This document shows, in pieces, positions 46,394-57,340 of a DNA stretch of 64,000 nucleotides. The translations under genes were made by a program, and so were the position numbers. A model generated the notes under the pieces. The model was not told the origin of the DNA. It saw only the letters and a list, made by a program, of their open reading frames with translations, and ran no database searches. Source of the DNA: Lindgomyces ingoldianus. Lineage: Eukaryota > Ascomycota > Dothideomycetes > Pleosporales > Lindgomycetaceae. The DNA lies in the NCBI RefSeq assembly GCF_010093535.1, contig NW_022985162.1, positions 1,793,428 through 1,857,427 of the forward strand, written 5' to 3'. Each line of letters opens with the position of its first letter. Within the stretch, counting starts at the first letter, position 1.

Positions 46394-47678
46394 CACGACC
46401 GCCACGGTGTCGCGTGTCGAAGGTGCTGGATGTTGCGGGCGTGTCTTGGTCTACGATGGCTCTGTGTAGCGCGGGCACATAGAGGTGCGGACGTCCTAGG
46501 ACGGCGGGTTAGTGTCGAGGTCTCGCGTCGCCATTTGCGCCTACGACAACAACAAGGGGCTGAGGGGTGGATGGCAGCGCGGTGAAAACAGCAGCAGCCA
46601 TCTCAGAAGTCAATGGCCATCACGACAGGATCACGAGCGACTGGCGCAGGAGGTGTAGAAAAAACACATACCGATGGATCATGCAAATTGCGCGTCGTCA
46701 ATCCAGGCTGGGGCCTCTGTTTGGCTGAAGGGAGGAATTGCCGACCGGCCAGATCAAGCGCGCAACACAGTCGGAACGGCTTCAGCAAGCCGAATATTGG
46801 CTCCCGAAATGACAAGATCTCCTCCAAGGGGGGTTCGGGCGGCGGGCGGAGGATAAGCTCGGGATGCCAGCAATTCGTTGGAGGTGCGTGTGACAGCGAG
46901 GCAGCAGAGGAACTGATGAGGCGTTCTCCGCTCCCAAATCCCGCCGAGCCAGCCCGCTCGATGCTGAAGTGTGCCGGCCTAAGCGGACGCAGCGGGCACT
47001 GCTCACGATGGATGCCTTATCGCTTCTATTTGCCCGTACTTTATTTTCTATATTGCAAACCCCCAGGAAGTTTCATTTGATTTCGCTATTATTACATTAC
47101 TCACGTGACCAATGTTGGTGTCGGGGTGATAAGCGCTAGAAATGCTCCATTCGACCTCCTCTGGATCACATCGGCGAACTCTGGAGGCGTAACGAGTCCT
47201 TAACAGCGGGATGTAGGGGAGGAGATCAGTCCATCTGTTAAAGAGCACGCTACACAAAAGCAATTCCGCGCACGAGTGTGAATTTTGTAACATTAGTCCT
47301 CACATCCCCTAAGGAAATTAAAAGAGCCGTTTGCTAATACATCCGTTCGAATGTTGGGCCGAACGCCATACATCCCCACCAGTTGCTCTGAACAGAAACG
47401 CTGGAAAAGAACATGTCAAAAGTCCCCAAAGACAGCCTCGGCACGACGCCATTGTCTTGTAGACTCGTTCCATCTTTTAGAACCTTTTCTTTCTATGCTG
47501 AGGCCGTAGATCGTGTTGGGGGACCCGTTCCTTAAATTGAGAGGACCAACAACGTCGAACAAGCTGCCTGTGTTCGGACAATCGGTCCCAGTGGAGTGCA
47601 TACTTAGAGCAAAGAGTCAAGTCTGGTAAAGACGCTCAAACATGCAGCAACCACCTGTGGATGCAGTTAACATATGAC
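46394..47678. other. Long intergenic region upstream of the SNF5-family gene
   Basis: 1285 bases with the promoter of the SNF5-family gene and the 3' flank of VPS74. Open frames of up to 155 codons around 46613-47080 show no family features and shifting composition. A TCACGTGA palindrome followed at once by CCAAT lies at 47101-47112. Confidence 0.5.
47101..47108. promoter_or_regulatory. TCACGTGA palindrome next to a CCAAT box
   Basis: Perfect 8-base E-box palindrome; CCAAT starts at 47108 and overlaps the palindrome by one base. It lies about 710 bases before the SNF5-family start codon and about 570 bases past the VPS74 stop. CCAAT is the core for the HapB/C/E (NF-Y) complex, CACGTG for bHLH factors; binding is inferred. 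Confidence 0.35.
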
Positions 47679-48828
47679 TTATTCATCTTGAACTTCCTGG
47701 GCATGGCTCACCTCAAGTTGTAACTCCTTATCCTTCCCGTTGTTGACCTCGTCATTGATGACTTGGCCGAGATTGGCACCGACACCAGCAGAGCCGCCTG
47801 CCCGCCGAGCGAATGGCCATTGAGAGTACTCGGCCAGTAGCTCGTCGACCTGCGCAAAAGCACGTTCCCGTGCTTCATGTCCAAGGGTAGTCAAGGCGTT
47901 CTCCAGCACATTCGCAGCATATGCGGCGCAGACCATCGTGATAGTCCGAAGGTATCTGAACTCCATTTCTTCTGGGAGGAATTGGCTGGCGGGGAGAACA
48001 ACGGTGCGGCTTGTAAGGACATTGCGAACCCGTCTTCTTATCTCCTCCTTTGCACCACCGTCTGCAACAGGATGCGTAGCCATGTCGAAGAGGAGGAAAT
48101 TCTTCTTCTCGGTGCGTAGGATGCCCTTGTCGACGAGCCCTTTGCACAATCGTTCGCGGACTTGTTTAAGCTGATAGCCAATCTTCATGAGGTTCCACGT
48201 TTCGCCTATGATCCATAATAAGTGTCTGCTGGTAAAAAAGTCTTTAAGGGGAATGAGAGACCTACCACTAAGCAAGTCGATCCACGAGTTGACGCTCATC
48301 TTCTCGCTCGACTTCATCATCTTCAATGTCTCATCCAGCAACACTTCACCGGTCAGAGTATCATCAATGACCTCAATGACCCGATCAGCAAGGGGGAACC
48401 GCCGCCGCGAAGAGTCCTTCTGCATGCTTATTCGGCCCCTAAACGCCAATTCTATGACGATGCATCCTCTGAGCGCATATGATATGTTGTCATTCCAAAA
48501 CGAAAGGTATCCCTGGCCCAAGTCAGCGTGAACCCTTCAAACGTTCAAAGGCGGGAGAGCCCACCTGCTTATCCTTCAGACCCATGAGGATTATCTCCTC
48601 CATGAGCGTCAGTTTGGGCTGCTTATTCCTCTCCGAGCTCTCGCTAATATCCCGCGGATCGAATGCAATCTTGTGTCCATTTTCAGAGTTCTCATATGAT
48701 GTTTCTGGGGTGCGGTCGTCGGCGCGCTTGGGGACGGGCGAGCTGACCCTGCTTCCGTCCTCGTTGTCTGCATTACTCACTGCACCTCCTCCTCTTCGGC
48801 GCGTGAGGCCAGATGCTGTAGATGCCAT
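47679..48828 (-). CDS. VPS74: Golgi PI4P-binding protein Vps74 (GOLPH3)
   Basis: Vps74 binds phosphatidylinositol 4-phosphate on the Golgi and retains glycosyltransferases there. Exons (minus): 48828-48565, 48512-48266 and 48205-47679 (345 aa). The start encodes MASTASGLTRRRGGGA with the basic RRR patch typical for COPI binding. The GPP34 domain begins at KLTLMEEIILMGLKDKQGYL (across the first intron), continues with ISYALRGCIVIELAFRGRI, a TGEVLLDETLKMMK segment, SVNSWIDLLSGETWNLMK (second intron) and KNFLLFDMATHPVAD. The conserved end (RTITMVCAAYAANVLENAL) is followed by a short acidic tail not found in yeast. Confidence 0.95.
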
Positions 48829-49342
48829 GGGCGGTGGAACGAGTGAGGTGTTTCGGGGTCTTTGTTGAGTTTATGGGTGAGGCTCTTGAAGGAGCACAGG
48901 GATGCAGTGACCACTCGGCGTGCGCATGCGAGAAAGATCGGCTCGGGTGGCGGTGCGATCAGGCCAGTGAAAGGGGGTGTCCGAAAGGGACTCTTCACGT
49001 TAAGGATAGAGGGTTACGGCAATGGCCTTTTTCAAGTTGGGGGGTGTTTCTCGTGTGACAAGTCTATCAGCGTAAATATGAGGTAGGTTGCAGCTGCGCT
49101 CGCTTGGCGCGGTGTTCAGGCCGCCATTTTCGAGTGCCGGGCGTAGGATCACGTTAGCAAGGCGGACTCCGTTTTGAAGTGGACAGCATCATATTCTAAT
49201 CGTTCGTACATGGGATGCCATTCCTGGCGATTGTTTTACAAGCAGCGGAATGTATGTATAATAAAGTCGGGGCCTGATGTCACCCCGGCTACCCAATTCC
49301 TGCATATCCTTGAAATACAGCACACTACCCTACCCAGCTCAC
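48829..49342. other. Intergenic region between the ACP gene and VPS74
   Basis: 514 bases; VPS74 promoter and the ACP 3' flank. Nothing else recognised. Confidence 0.5.
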
Positions 49343-50025
49343 TTAGTGCGCTATGCATCCATTAGTTTCTTCGGCTATACACTAAACATGCGGCCATTTG
49401 CGCTTACCATCAGGTTGAGCCAAGATGTAGTCTACTGCCTGCTTGACTGTACGGAGTTGTTAGCGCGCCTCTCGTAAATTCGCCATGCAATTGACATACC
49501 GCTGTGGATAGCGTCCGCCTCTTTGTCTGGAATCTCAATGCTAAACTCCTAGAGCAGCATTAGACTTCGGTGCAGTAATTTCTCACGTCAAAGAGACTGA
49601 CCTCTTCAATTGCCATAACCACTTCCACCGTGTCGAGACTGTCGAGACCGAGATCATTGTGGAAGTGTGATTGACCATTAAGCTAGAGCTCGTGAGATTC
49701 TCGGATGTCGAAAACATTTGCGCACGAAATACCTTCGATGTATCGGTGACCTGTGCGGGGATTAGCCATCTGATCCACCTCTGTTTGTCAAACGCATTAC
49801 CTTGTCAAAGTTCTTCAGCAAGTCCATTATTCGACCCTCAACCTCTTCTTTCGCTAGACCGGCATGTGCGGAATAGCATCGTACTGCCTGAAAGTATGCA
49901 GCGGGAGTAATGTGCTTCGATTGGAAGAGGGAGCTTCGCACAACGGGACGAGCAATTGGGGTCTGGCACCTCGGTGCGGAGCGGATGGCTTGCCTTGCCG
50001 ATCTGAGAAGAGCTGTTCGGAACAT
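49343..50025 (-). CDS. Mitochondrial acyl carrier protein (complex I NDUFAB1)
   Basis: Carries acyl chains on a phosphopantetheine arm for mitochondrial fatty acid (octanoate/lipoate) synthesis and is also a complex I subunit. Exons (minus): 50025-49801, 49750-49733, 49682-49602, 49548-49500, 49446-49408 and 49350-49343, summing to 420 bases (139 aa). The N-terminus MFRTALLRSARQAIRSA is an Arg-rich presequence. The ACP domain starts at EEVEGRIMDLLKNFDK; the attachment serine sits in HNDLGLDSLDTVEVVMAIEE, then EFSIEIPDKEADAIHS and QAVDYILAQPDAH. Two exons are tiny (18 bases encoding VTDTSK, and a last one of 8 bases holding two codon parts and the stop), yet each junction is GT-AG and restores the family sequence. 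Confidence 0.92.
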
Positions 50026-50433
50026 TTTAGGCGGAATTGGAGTGTTGAAGGGGAGGGTGCGTGGTCGAGGTGGAGGTGGTCCAAGATTATGCTTTGGCTT
50101 GAAGCTTTGCAGGGCAAGCGGGATATTCCGTGAATAAATCACGTGATATACTCGAGCGACATGAAGAACCTCTAGAACATGTCACCACAACGCCCACAAG
50201 AGATACAAGTATCCCTCCAAATTAATTATTCGATCTGCAAGCATTATTGTCCCTCCTGACAATATCACTGTTCTCCAAATTTCCTTCCAGTCAAACGTTA
50301 ACGTCGACGGAAAGCTGGCCAATCATCGCAACGCCGTTTCACATGGTCGAAGCTCTTCCGTGACAACCTCACCATAATAGCACGAGCACCCGAAACCCTA
50401 AGACACCCGCCCCGGAACCCTCCAGCGTTCATA
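50026..50433. promoter_or_regulatory. Divergent ACP / NDUFS8 promoter
   Basis: 408 bases between the start codons of two genes for complex I-linked proteins. A perfect TCACGTGA palindrome is at 50139-50146, about 115 bases upstream of the ACP start and 290 upstream of the NDUFS8 start. This motif is the kind used by bHLH regulators of the Cbf1 class; co-regulation is an inference from arrangement and motif. Confidence 0.55.
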
Positions 50434-51242
50434 ATGGCCAGCACAAAGCCATTGACGATGCTGGCTCGCGGTAGACCGACCGCGTACATTCTCAGGGCAT
50501 CGCAATTGCCGTCGCGATTCCCCTCACCCGCCATCGCCCTCTTCTCAACCACAACCCCTCGAGCCGCCACCCCAGCCGGTCCACCACCGCCCGGATTCCG
50601 ATTACCACGTCCGAAGCGATGGGATGAAGGAGAAAATGCACTGGACAAGGCCGGCAAGTACTTCTTACTGCTTGAGATGTGTCGGGGGATGTATGTTGCG
50701 CTGGAACAGTTTTTCCGTCCGCCGTGAGTACTGCCCATTGAGGATTGCACTCTCCTTGAGCGACAATGAGCATCGAATATCTGACCAGAAGATAGATACA
50801 CAATATTCTATCCCTTTGAGAAAGGCCCCATCTCGCCCCGCTTCCGAGGCGAACACGCTCTGCGACGATACCCCACAGGCGAGGAGCGCTGCATTGCTTG
50901 CAAGCTGTGCGAGGCGATCTGTCCTGCGCAGGCTATTACAATTGAGGCCGAGGAGCGCATGGATGGCAGCAGAAGGACGACAAGATACGATATTGATATG
51001 ACCAAGTGCATTTACTGCGGACTATGCCAGGAGAGCTGCCCTGTAGATGCTATCGTTGAGGGTAAGTGCTTCCAACGATCCGCCCGGTTGAACAGAACTT
51101 ACCTGTAGCAGGACCGAACGCCGAGTATGCGACCGAAACCAGGGAAGAGCTGCTCTACAACAAAGAGAAATTGCTCGCAAACGGGGACAAGTGGGAACCA
51201 GAGATCGCTGCTGCGGCTCGTGCAGATGCGCCGTATCGGTAA
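50434..51242 (+). CDS. NADH:ubiquinone oxidoreductase iron-sulfur subunit NDUFS8 (TYKY)
   Basis: Carries the N6a and N6b tetranuclear clusters that pass electrons toward ubiquinone in complex I. Exons: 50434-50723, 50796-51061 and 51112-51242 (228 aa). After a presequence ([20 protein letters not shown]) the conserved part runs through [20 protein letters not shown], then the two 4Fe-4S motifs [16 protein letters not shown] and [16 protein letters not shown], each C-x2-C-x2-C-x3-C-P with a partner cysteine. The end ([20 protein letters not shown]) is typical of the fungal 21.3-kDa type. Divergent from the ACP gene, also a complex I component. Confidence 0.96.
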
Positions 51243-51629
51243 CGGCGAGCAGGCCAGCCCCAAAATGTGTACATATCATAGGAGAAGGAAGGCCTTATAA
51301 CAGAGATTCTCTTTCCTTTTATGATCATCCTTCGTGCGTGGAGAGTGATTGCTAGGTTGGAGTATATGAGAGTATGGTGTTAAGAGCACTAATTACAGCG
51401 TATCGAGCATAAGCAGGTTTGGAAAAGGAATCTGATAATGAGCTAATCTCGCTCGAGTTATAAGAGCTTGGAGCAGCTCAACAGACAGTGGCTCGCTCAA
51501 ATAACTCCGGAAATGCATATCATGCACAATGAGCCCTCCCAAATTTTCTTCCAATTCCGATGCGCCAAAATGACCGTGGAATGCCCCATACCAACCATCA
51601 CCCTTCATCAATAGCAGGCCAAAGCGCGT
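51243..51629. other. Convergent intergenic region NDUFS8 / RRP14
   Basis: 387 bases of 3' flank shared by two converging genes. Nothing recognised. Confidence 0.5.
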
Positions 51630-53301
51630 TTACCTCGCCTTAAAAGTTCCCTCAAACCCAGGTCTCTTAACCTTTTTTCCCGGCTTCTTGGTTTTCTTCC
51701 CCTTGCTGCCGCCTTTCTCCTCCTTTCGCTTCTGCAAATTCTGTTCCCGCTTCTTCTGTTTCATGAACTTGCCAGTTTGCACATTCGTAAGTCGATCCTT
51801 CCACTCCTGCTTGCTCTTAGCCTTGAGCTTCTCAGTTCGTTTCAAGCTTTTCCGCAGCAGTGCTGGATCGTCATGCACCTTCTCCCCCTGTGCACGCTTC
51901 TTCGCAGTGAGCCACAAGTCTTTCTCCTCAATATCCTTTCGTTTTGCTTCATCTAGGCCATTGATCCTGGACTGCTTCTTCTGGGCGGCTTCTAGCGCCG
52001 TCTTCGGATCAGAAGGTCCTTTCCGCTTTCGAGACTCAATGAATCCTGAGAGGCTGCTATCAAGCTGCTGTCCATCCTTCCAAGCAACTCTACCAAAGGC
52101 GAGATTGTGTTCTTGTTCTGGTGTTGTACGCATGGGGAACAATGAGGGCGAGCCCGATCCTCGAAGTCGTGCGAGTTCAGCCTCTGCTTTCACGCGTGCT
52201 TCATCTTCTTTAGCAACCTGACGACTGGCCTTCTTTGATGCCTTCCGCTCCGCCTCTTTCTTCCTCCTTGCTTCGATGAGTTCTGCTCGATTCCTTGCAG
52301 GTCGTCCATCAGGCCCATCTGCTTTCCTTGCTGCCCGCATTGCCTCCAGCTTTAAAGTCAATCGGTTTTGAAATGCTTCGTGTTTCGCCGGGTCCCATTT
52401 AAAAGGCCTCTTGTCCTTCTTGTCCTCTGCGGGATTTGCAGTGGAAGGTGGTATTATGGATGTTGTTGATGATGCTGCTGAAACTACAGATGTTGCCGAA
52501 GCGTTGGAGCCGGTAGACGAAGTTCCTGTAGATGGTATGTCCTCGGTGATTCCACTGACATCTATGGCTTGGATTCGGTCGCCGCCATGCTCGTCTCCCA
52601 TATGTGCGCCTTCTCCCTCGGCTTCCTCGTCGGCACACTTATCATCACCCAAACCTGCGCTGAGCTCCTCTTGCTGAGCCTTCTCAACTTCCATTTTCTG
52701 CTGCCTTTCCGATAACTTCTTCTTTCTCTTCTCGAGCCTCTGTTTTCTCTTATCGGCCTTGGCCTTTACTCGGGAACCTAACGTAGCACCACCATCGCCA
52801 CCAGGCCCCGACATACCCGCGTCAATCTGCACACCTGCGTCTCCACCAGTCTTTTGCTTCTTTTTTTGACTTGTAGCCGCCTTTAGTCCTTCAAGAGGCT
52901 TCTCTTTCTGGACGTCCATGTCAATATCCGACGACTCTTCGCCTTCCAGCTCGCGCTTTCGTTTTCGAGCGTTCTCATCTAGGACATCTTTGGCGGTCTT
53001 GTGTGAAGCAGGATCTAGCTTGGCTCGTTTGGCAGCTTGCCATTCCTCCTTGGTCTGTTTCTTCGTTTTCCGCCATTGCTCCTACACAGACATGCATTTA
53101 GCATCCATTTTTCGTAACCAAGGGAGACTAGTACATACGCTGGTAATGCTCGCATCCTTTCCGTAGTATTCTTTTGCTGGGATTAAAGACATCAGGCCCT
53201 CAAATGCTCGAGCATGGCTCTTTAAACGCTCCTAGTAGGTTTTAGCTACGGGTGAATGTGCAGGGTGGGAACGGACGACAAACCTCGAGGTCGTCTCCCA
53301 T
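51630..53301 (-). CDS. RRP14: Ribosome biogenesis factor Rrp14 (SURF6 family)
   Basis: A nucleolar protein needed for both ribosomal subunits. Exons (minus): 53301-53284, 53231-53139 and 53081-51630 (520 aa). The first exon encodes only MGDDLE; the second and third give ERLKSHARAFEGLMSLIPAK then EYYGKDASITSEQW, the conserved RRP14 N-terminus. A long low-complexity middle follows. The C-terminal SURF6 domain is clear: NLAFGRVAWKDGQ, SRINGLDEAKRKDIEEKDLW, LLRKSLKRTEKLKAKSKQEW and the Lys/Arg-rich end (KNLQKRKEEK-like, then KRPGFEGTFKAR). Composition is very basic and helical throughout, as in the family. The start is the ATG in the 18-base exon; the gene is divergent from the unknown protein at 54055. 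Confidence 0.93.
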
Positions 53302-54054
53302 GTTGCCAGATTTAAGAACTAGATCTAGATCTAACCTGGGTCTTTTAATTAATCCACGATGTCAAGAAGCCGCATTAAGTCGAAGGTGAATGATGTATTG
53401 GCGCCGTCAGTGTAGCGTCGTGTGTCGTGTGAATCTAGGCGAATTTTTGGATCGAAATCTTGGCGCTTCGCGCACGGGCCAAGGAAGTGGCTGGAACTGC
53501 GGAACATGCCGCGAGCAGTAAAAGCAGCCTTGGAAAGCGATGCTTGATGATTTAAGGTTATAACAGTCGCGTATACTTCTCTTTATCTTGTCTGCAGCAT
53601 CCTAGTTATCCACATTCTCTCTAGAAGTTTGGAAATTCCTTGGGAGTACGTGACTTCGGAGTACGGTATCTTTGCGCGATCCAATAGGCAGCTACAATGC
53701 GCAACCCCCAATTCTCTAACCTCGATGTTCCACCTTCCAACCTTCTCAATTTCTCATCACTCGCACGTCCTACTGGGTGTTCTCTTTCGTTTGTGTAGCA
53801 ATGCCTGTCACCCAGATTGGGTGATTCAACCCATTTGCCGCAGAAGGTATCAAAGGGTCTGCACTGCCACCCAGATTCGTAACTTCAGCCCTCTCCCATA
53901 AATATGAAAGCACGCCTCATCGGCTAGCACAAAACAGTAGAGATCCTCTGCTCTAGCGCAAATTTCAATCTTAGCCTCTACGACCCTGCCGCTACATCTA
54001 TTCATTCATCTTCCTCATCTCTTTTCTCCAAGCGACTCCCTATCCTTTGCTCAG
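53302..54054. promoter_or_regulatory. Divergent intergenic region RRP14 / proline-rich protein
   Basis: 753 bases between divergent start codons. It is pyrimidine-rich near 53940-54050 as a leader. No gene seen; the frame at 53629-53901 has no family match. Confidence 0.45.
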
Positions 54055-55825
54055 ATGTCCACTCCGGTCGTTGAAGCCCGATCGCTGTCTTCGCTGACTA
54101 CACTTGCCTCCAACCCGCCATCTTATCCAAGAAATCCGACGCATGTTAAACATGAGCCGTTAGTCTTATACATTGCTCGTGTACCGGGCAGCAGAGGTAC
54201 AGCTGCCCTGTTTGATCTTTGCGGACCCGGGCCTCATTCTTTTTAGATGTCTTCCTCACTCCCATGAAACCGCGAGACAAGGTGGTCACTGCAGAGGACG
54301 TGCAAAGCTCTCTCTACTACCTCCATATCGACCAACCGGAGGATACTCGTCTCATCGTACCGAGTGCAAATCCCATTACTGAATCAAGGTACGATGCCCA
54401 GCCAGATCAGCCTCCGCAACCACCAGTCCACCGGAAGCCCCTATCGCCCGCTCTAGCCCCTCCTAGCATGCCAGTTGCACCAAAGAGGAAGCCAATACCT
54501 GGAACTCTGGCCCCACAGAACGACTTCCAGAATAGACAGAACATCAGCGCTGAAGGGTACCCTCAGAAGTCCCCCCAATTTCTAAACCCCAATTATAATC
54601 AACAGCCTGGGAGTGGGCCACCTCCTTACCCAATTGATGACGATGAGGGGCCTCCACTCCCCCCAAGGGGATTATCAAACGCCGCAACGCGCCCTCGCGA
54701 TGAAAATGAAGTGCCTCCACTTCCTCCACGAAGACCGTCCGAATATTTCTCCAGTACAGGAACATCTCTTACGCTCATCCGACGAGATCCAGCATCTGGC
54801 GCCCAGTGGAACGTCTCCCGCATAGAAGACCCGCCAGTCCTCGATGTATCTTCTTTAGCCATCAATGATCCAAGTCAAAGGAAAAGGACGGGTGCACCGA
54901 TGTATATTGATATTTTAAATCCTGGCTACTCGAAGTTCCTACACACTGACTCCGCCCTCAAAGCACATTTAGCGCCGACATCCAACGCCGCTGCAAGTGA
55001 ACAGGCAGACCAAGGAGAGAATGTCTTCCGGCGACGAGTGTGGATGGAGGGCTCAAAATACTCTAGTGGTGGCTTTGGCCATCGGAGAATCAACTCACAC
55101 GACTCAAACATAGGTCGTGAAAGTCCCCGGAATAGCTCCGAGAGCTGGCAACGTGGAAGTGTATCCTCCACACTTGGGCCTTCTGAGACACCACCTTTTC
55201 CTGCTTGGGACGATCTATCTTACAAAACAATTCAGGTGTCGAACAAAACATCGACCTTTAGAGGCTACGTTTTTTTGAGCCCTTGGAATGGCCGTTGCGA
55301 ATTTATCACTGGAGCTGGTGGGGGCTCGTTAAAGGTATATAGACCGCTATTCAGCTTCTCTCCCGTGCTTTACCATGGAGATGTAAGGAGGTCTAATTAA
55401 TTATTCAGTGTCGGCACAGTGTTCCCGGGCTCCAGGGAACAGCACCCGTACCAATATCCGTCAGTGAACTGCGCTTTAATCTCCCAAGCAGCTCGAAAGC
55501 TACCACTCCTATGCCTGACGAGTCCAAACGATCTTCGTTCTTTCATCGACCGCGAAATAGCCGGAACAGCTCATATATTTCAGATATTCAAAGAAATAGT
55601 TCAGAGGTGAAAAACTCGCTCGAGCGGTTAGACCTATCCCTCGGCCAAGAATACGCTGGTGGTGGTTTTGGCGGCAAGCAGGCAAAGCTAGGGAAACTCA
55701 TCATTGAGGATGAGGGTCTGAAGATGGTGGATTTATTGGTAGCAGCGAACCTGGCATTGTGGTGGAGGGCATATGAGAAGGTAGATGGGAGGGCAAGGAG
55801 TGATCATGGTAGCTTTGTGGCTTAA
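54055..55825 (+). CDS. Conserved fungal proline-rich protein, function unknown
   Basis: Exons: 54055-54196, 54247-55334 and 55409-55825 (548 aa). I do not recognise a named family, but the structure is that of a conserved filamentous-fungal protein. A folded N-terminal part (EPLVLYIARVPGSRDVFLTP, then SSLYYLHIDQPEDTRLI) is followed by a long disordered Pro/Ser-rich region carrying repeated PPLPPR motifs (GPPLPPRG and VPPLPPRRP, SH3-ligand-like). A second folded part spans IEDPPVLDVSSL, PMYIDILNPGYSKF, FRGYVFLSPWNGRCEFITG (first cysteine), RHSVPGLQGTAP and SVSELRFNLP; the C-terminus has LGKLIIEDEGLKMVDLLVAA and LWWRAYE. The splice sites give exact continuations. No signal peptide or membrane helix. 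Possibly an adaptor that binds SH3 proteins; that is inference. Confidence 0.78.
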
Positions 55826-56710
55826 CTACGTGAAGCATTAGCATGCTTTTAGGTCAAGCTACAGAAGTTTGCAATCATACTGAAGCATCGTTAATCTATC
55901 CACTCCCTCCACTTCCTGGCAACCCACCAGACATATCACGGCGATTCTATATTAACTGCTGTAGAAGCCGCCAGGACCCCCTAGCCTCGTTTTCCCGGCA
56001 GCGCTTTCTAGCTCAACTGCACTGTATTACCCTTCCTGTTAATGAAAACCAGGATTCATTCCGTATACTTACAACTCGCAGTCGCTGGTTGAGGTGATAG
56101 GTGGGATTCGCCCCTTTCTACATTCCTAAGTCCTAGCTATCCTATTTCTTTTCGCATATTCGGACCATATCCTCAATATTCAGGTCACTTACCATTCCCT
56201 TCTTGTTATCACTCACTTGCTCTCCAATATCAGGTGTCTTCTTCTCTTCAGAGCCGCGAGAACCTCCCAGTTTTCTTATCTGCCTTCATAGCTGCGGCAT
56301 TGGGAGGCTTAGACCGAAGTGTTCGAAGCGAATAGCTACCAGAAGTGACAGTGCACTGGGACGTGGTGTTGTCAGACGTGCCAATGGTGAGGCGTTCGTG
56401 CTTCGCTTTCATAGCTGCGATTAATTATTTTGGTAGCGCGATCTCTTCTCTTAATACACGCCTTGTCCCGCCAGCATGGTCCCGTAATCCACCAGTACGG
56501 AGACTCCACTAGCGTCAGGATTCTAGGCTTACTTTCCCTAATCCAGTAAGTAAATATGTAGTCGTTAGGCGTGAGGGTTCGTTCCCAATTGAAACCCAAT
56601 TCGAATCTTCGGGTCGGGTTCCGCTCGCGCGGAGTTTATGGGAAGAGATAGCGCCATTTTCATCAGGTTCCCAAACCCTAGTTCTATATGTCCTTTCATT
56701 CCTTCATTCT
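55826..56710. other. Gene-poor sequence after the proline-rich protein
   Basis: 885 bases with no supported gene. A minus-strand frame at 56372-56599 has two Trp-rich stretches (SPYWWITGPCW) but no start context or family match; it may belong to the decayed locus next to it. Confidence 0.4.
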
Positions 56711-57340
56711 TCACTCCTCGAATCCGAAGAAGCGTTTTTGCAAACACCTTCTCCATGCTGCGAATCTATACCCAAGCGTAGGTTGCTCTTCTCGTGAGAT
56801 CTCGCCTGTGAAGATTTTATGCAGGTACTTATCTGTGTCGTCCCATCTCACGACTAGAGACATGATTTTACACGCGTAGTACGTGCTCAAGCAATTCCTC
56901 TTAGTTACAATCTTGACGTACCTTAGACTGCACCGGCTTGTATCCGATGCGGTTAGGTGAAAAGCGTTCAGTGCTATGACGAGGATGTTGTCGGTGTAAT
57001 CATCGTGTGTGCTGGTGTCTTGATGGATTCTGAGGGAGTCGGTGAGCACGATGTCGCTGTAGAGCGCGAGATGCATGAAGTACTTCCTGTCCATCTCACT
57101 TGCTATGACGGGATTTTTCCGACGCGGCAATGGAGGAAGTGGGGCAGGAGCAAGGAGGCCTCAGTAAGCATTTGGACCTAAAATTCGGCCTGGGGCAGCA
57201 ATTGCACGCCTAGGTTCTTCTTCCTCTCCCAAAGAGAGCATAGCGCCGGGGTCTATCTCACCTATAGAGCGCATAGAATCAGGGTCTTCCAGCATTTAGG
57301 AAAGTTCGGGTAGCTCATCGTCCTCGTAAAGGTGAGAATG
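56711..57340 (-). pseudogene. Decayed unknown reading frame
   Basis: A minus-strand frame reads through about 210 codons with two stops (TAA at 57296-57298, TGA at 57161-57163). Around them the sequence is protein-like: YEDDELPELS, stop, MLEDPDSMRSIGEIDPGAM, LSLGEEEEPRRAIAAPGRI, stop, LPPLPRRKNPVIASEMDRKY, and IVLTDSLRIHQDTSTHDDYT, ending CLQKRFFGFEE. CAA-to-TAA and CGA-to-TGA changes would explain both stops. I do not recognise the family. Alternatives are a spliced gene using the later ATG (MDRKYFMHLALYSDIV) or chance coding potential. Confidence 0.4.

Noticed and set aside
46613..47080. Open frame of 155 codons in the region upstream of the SNF5-family gene
   Set aside because: No family features, overlapping frames of similar length on both strands, and an intergenic, leader-like location.
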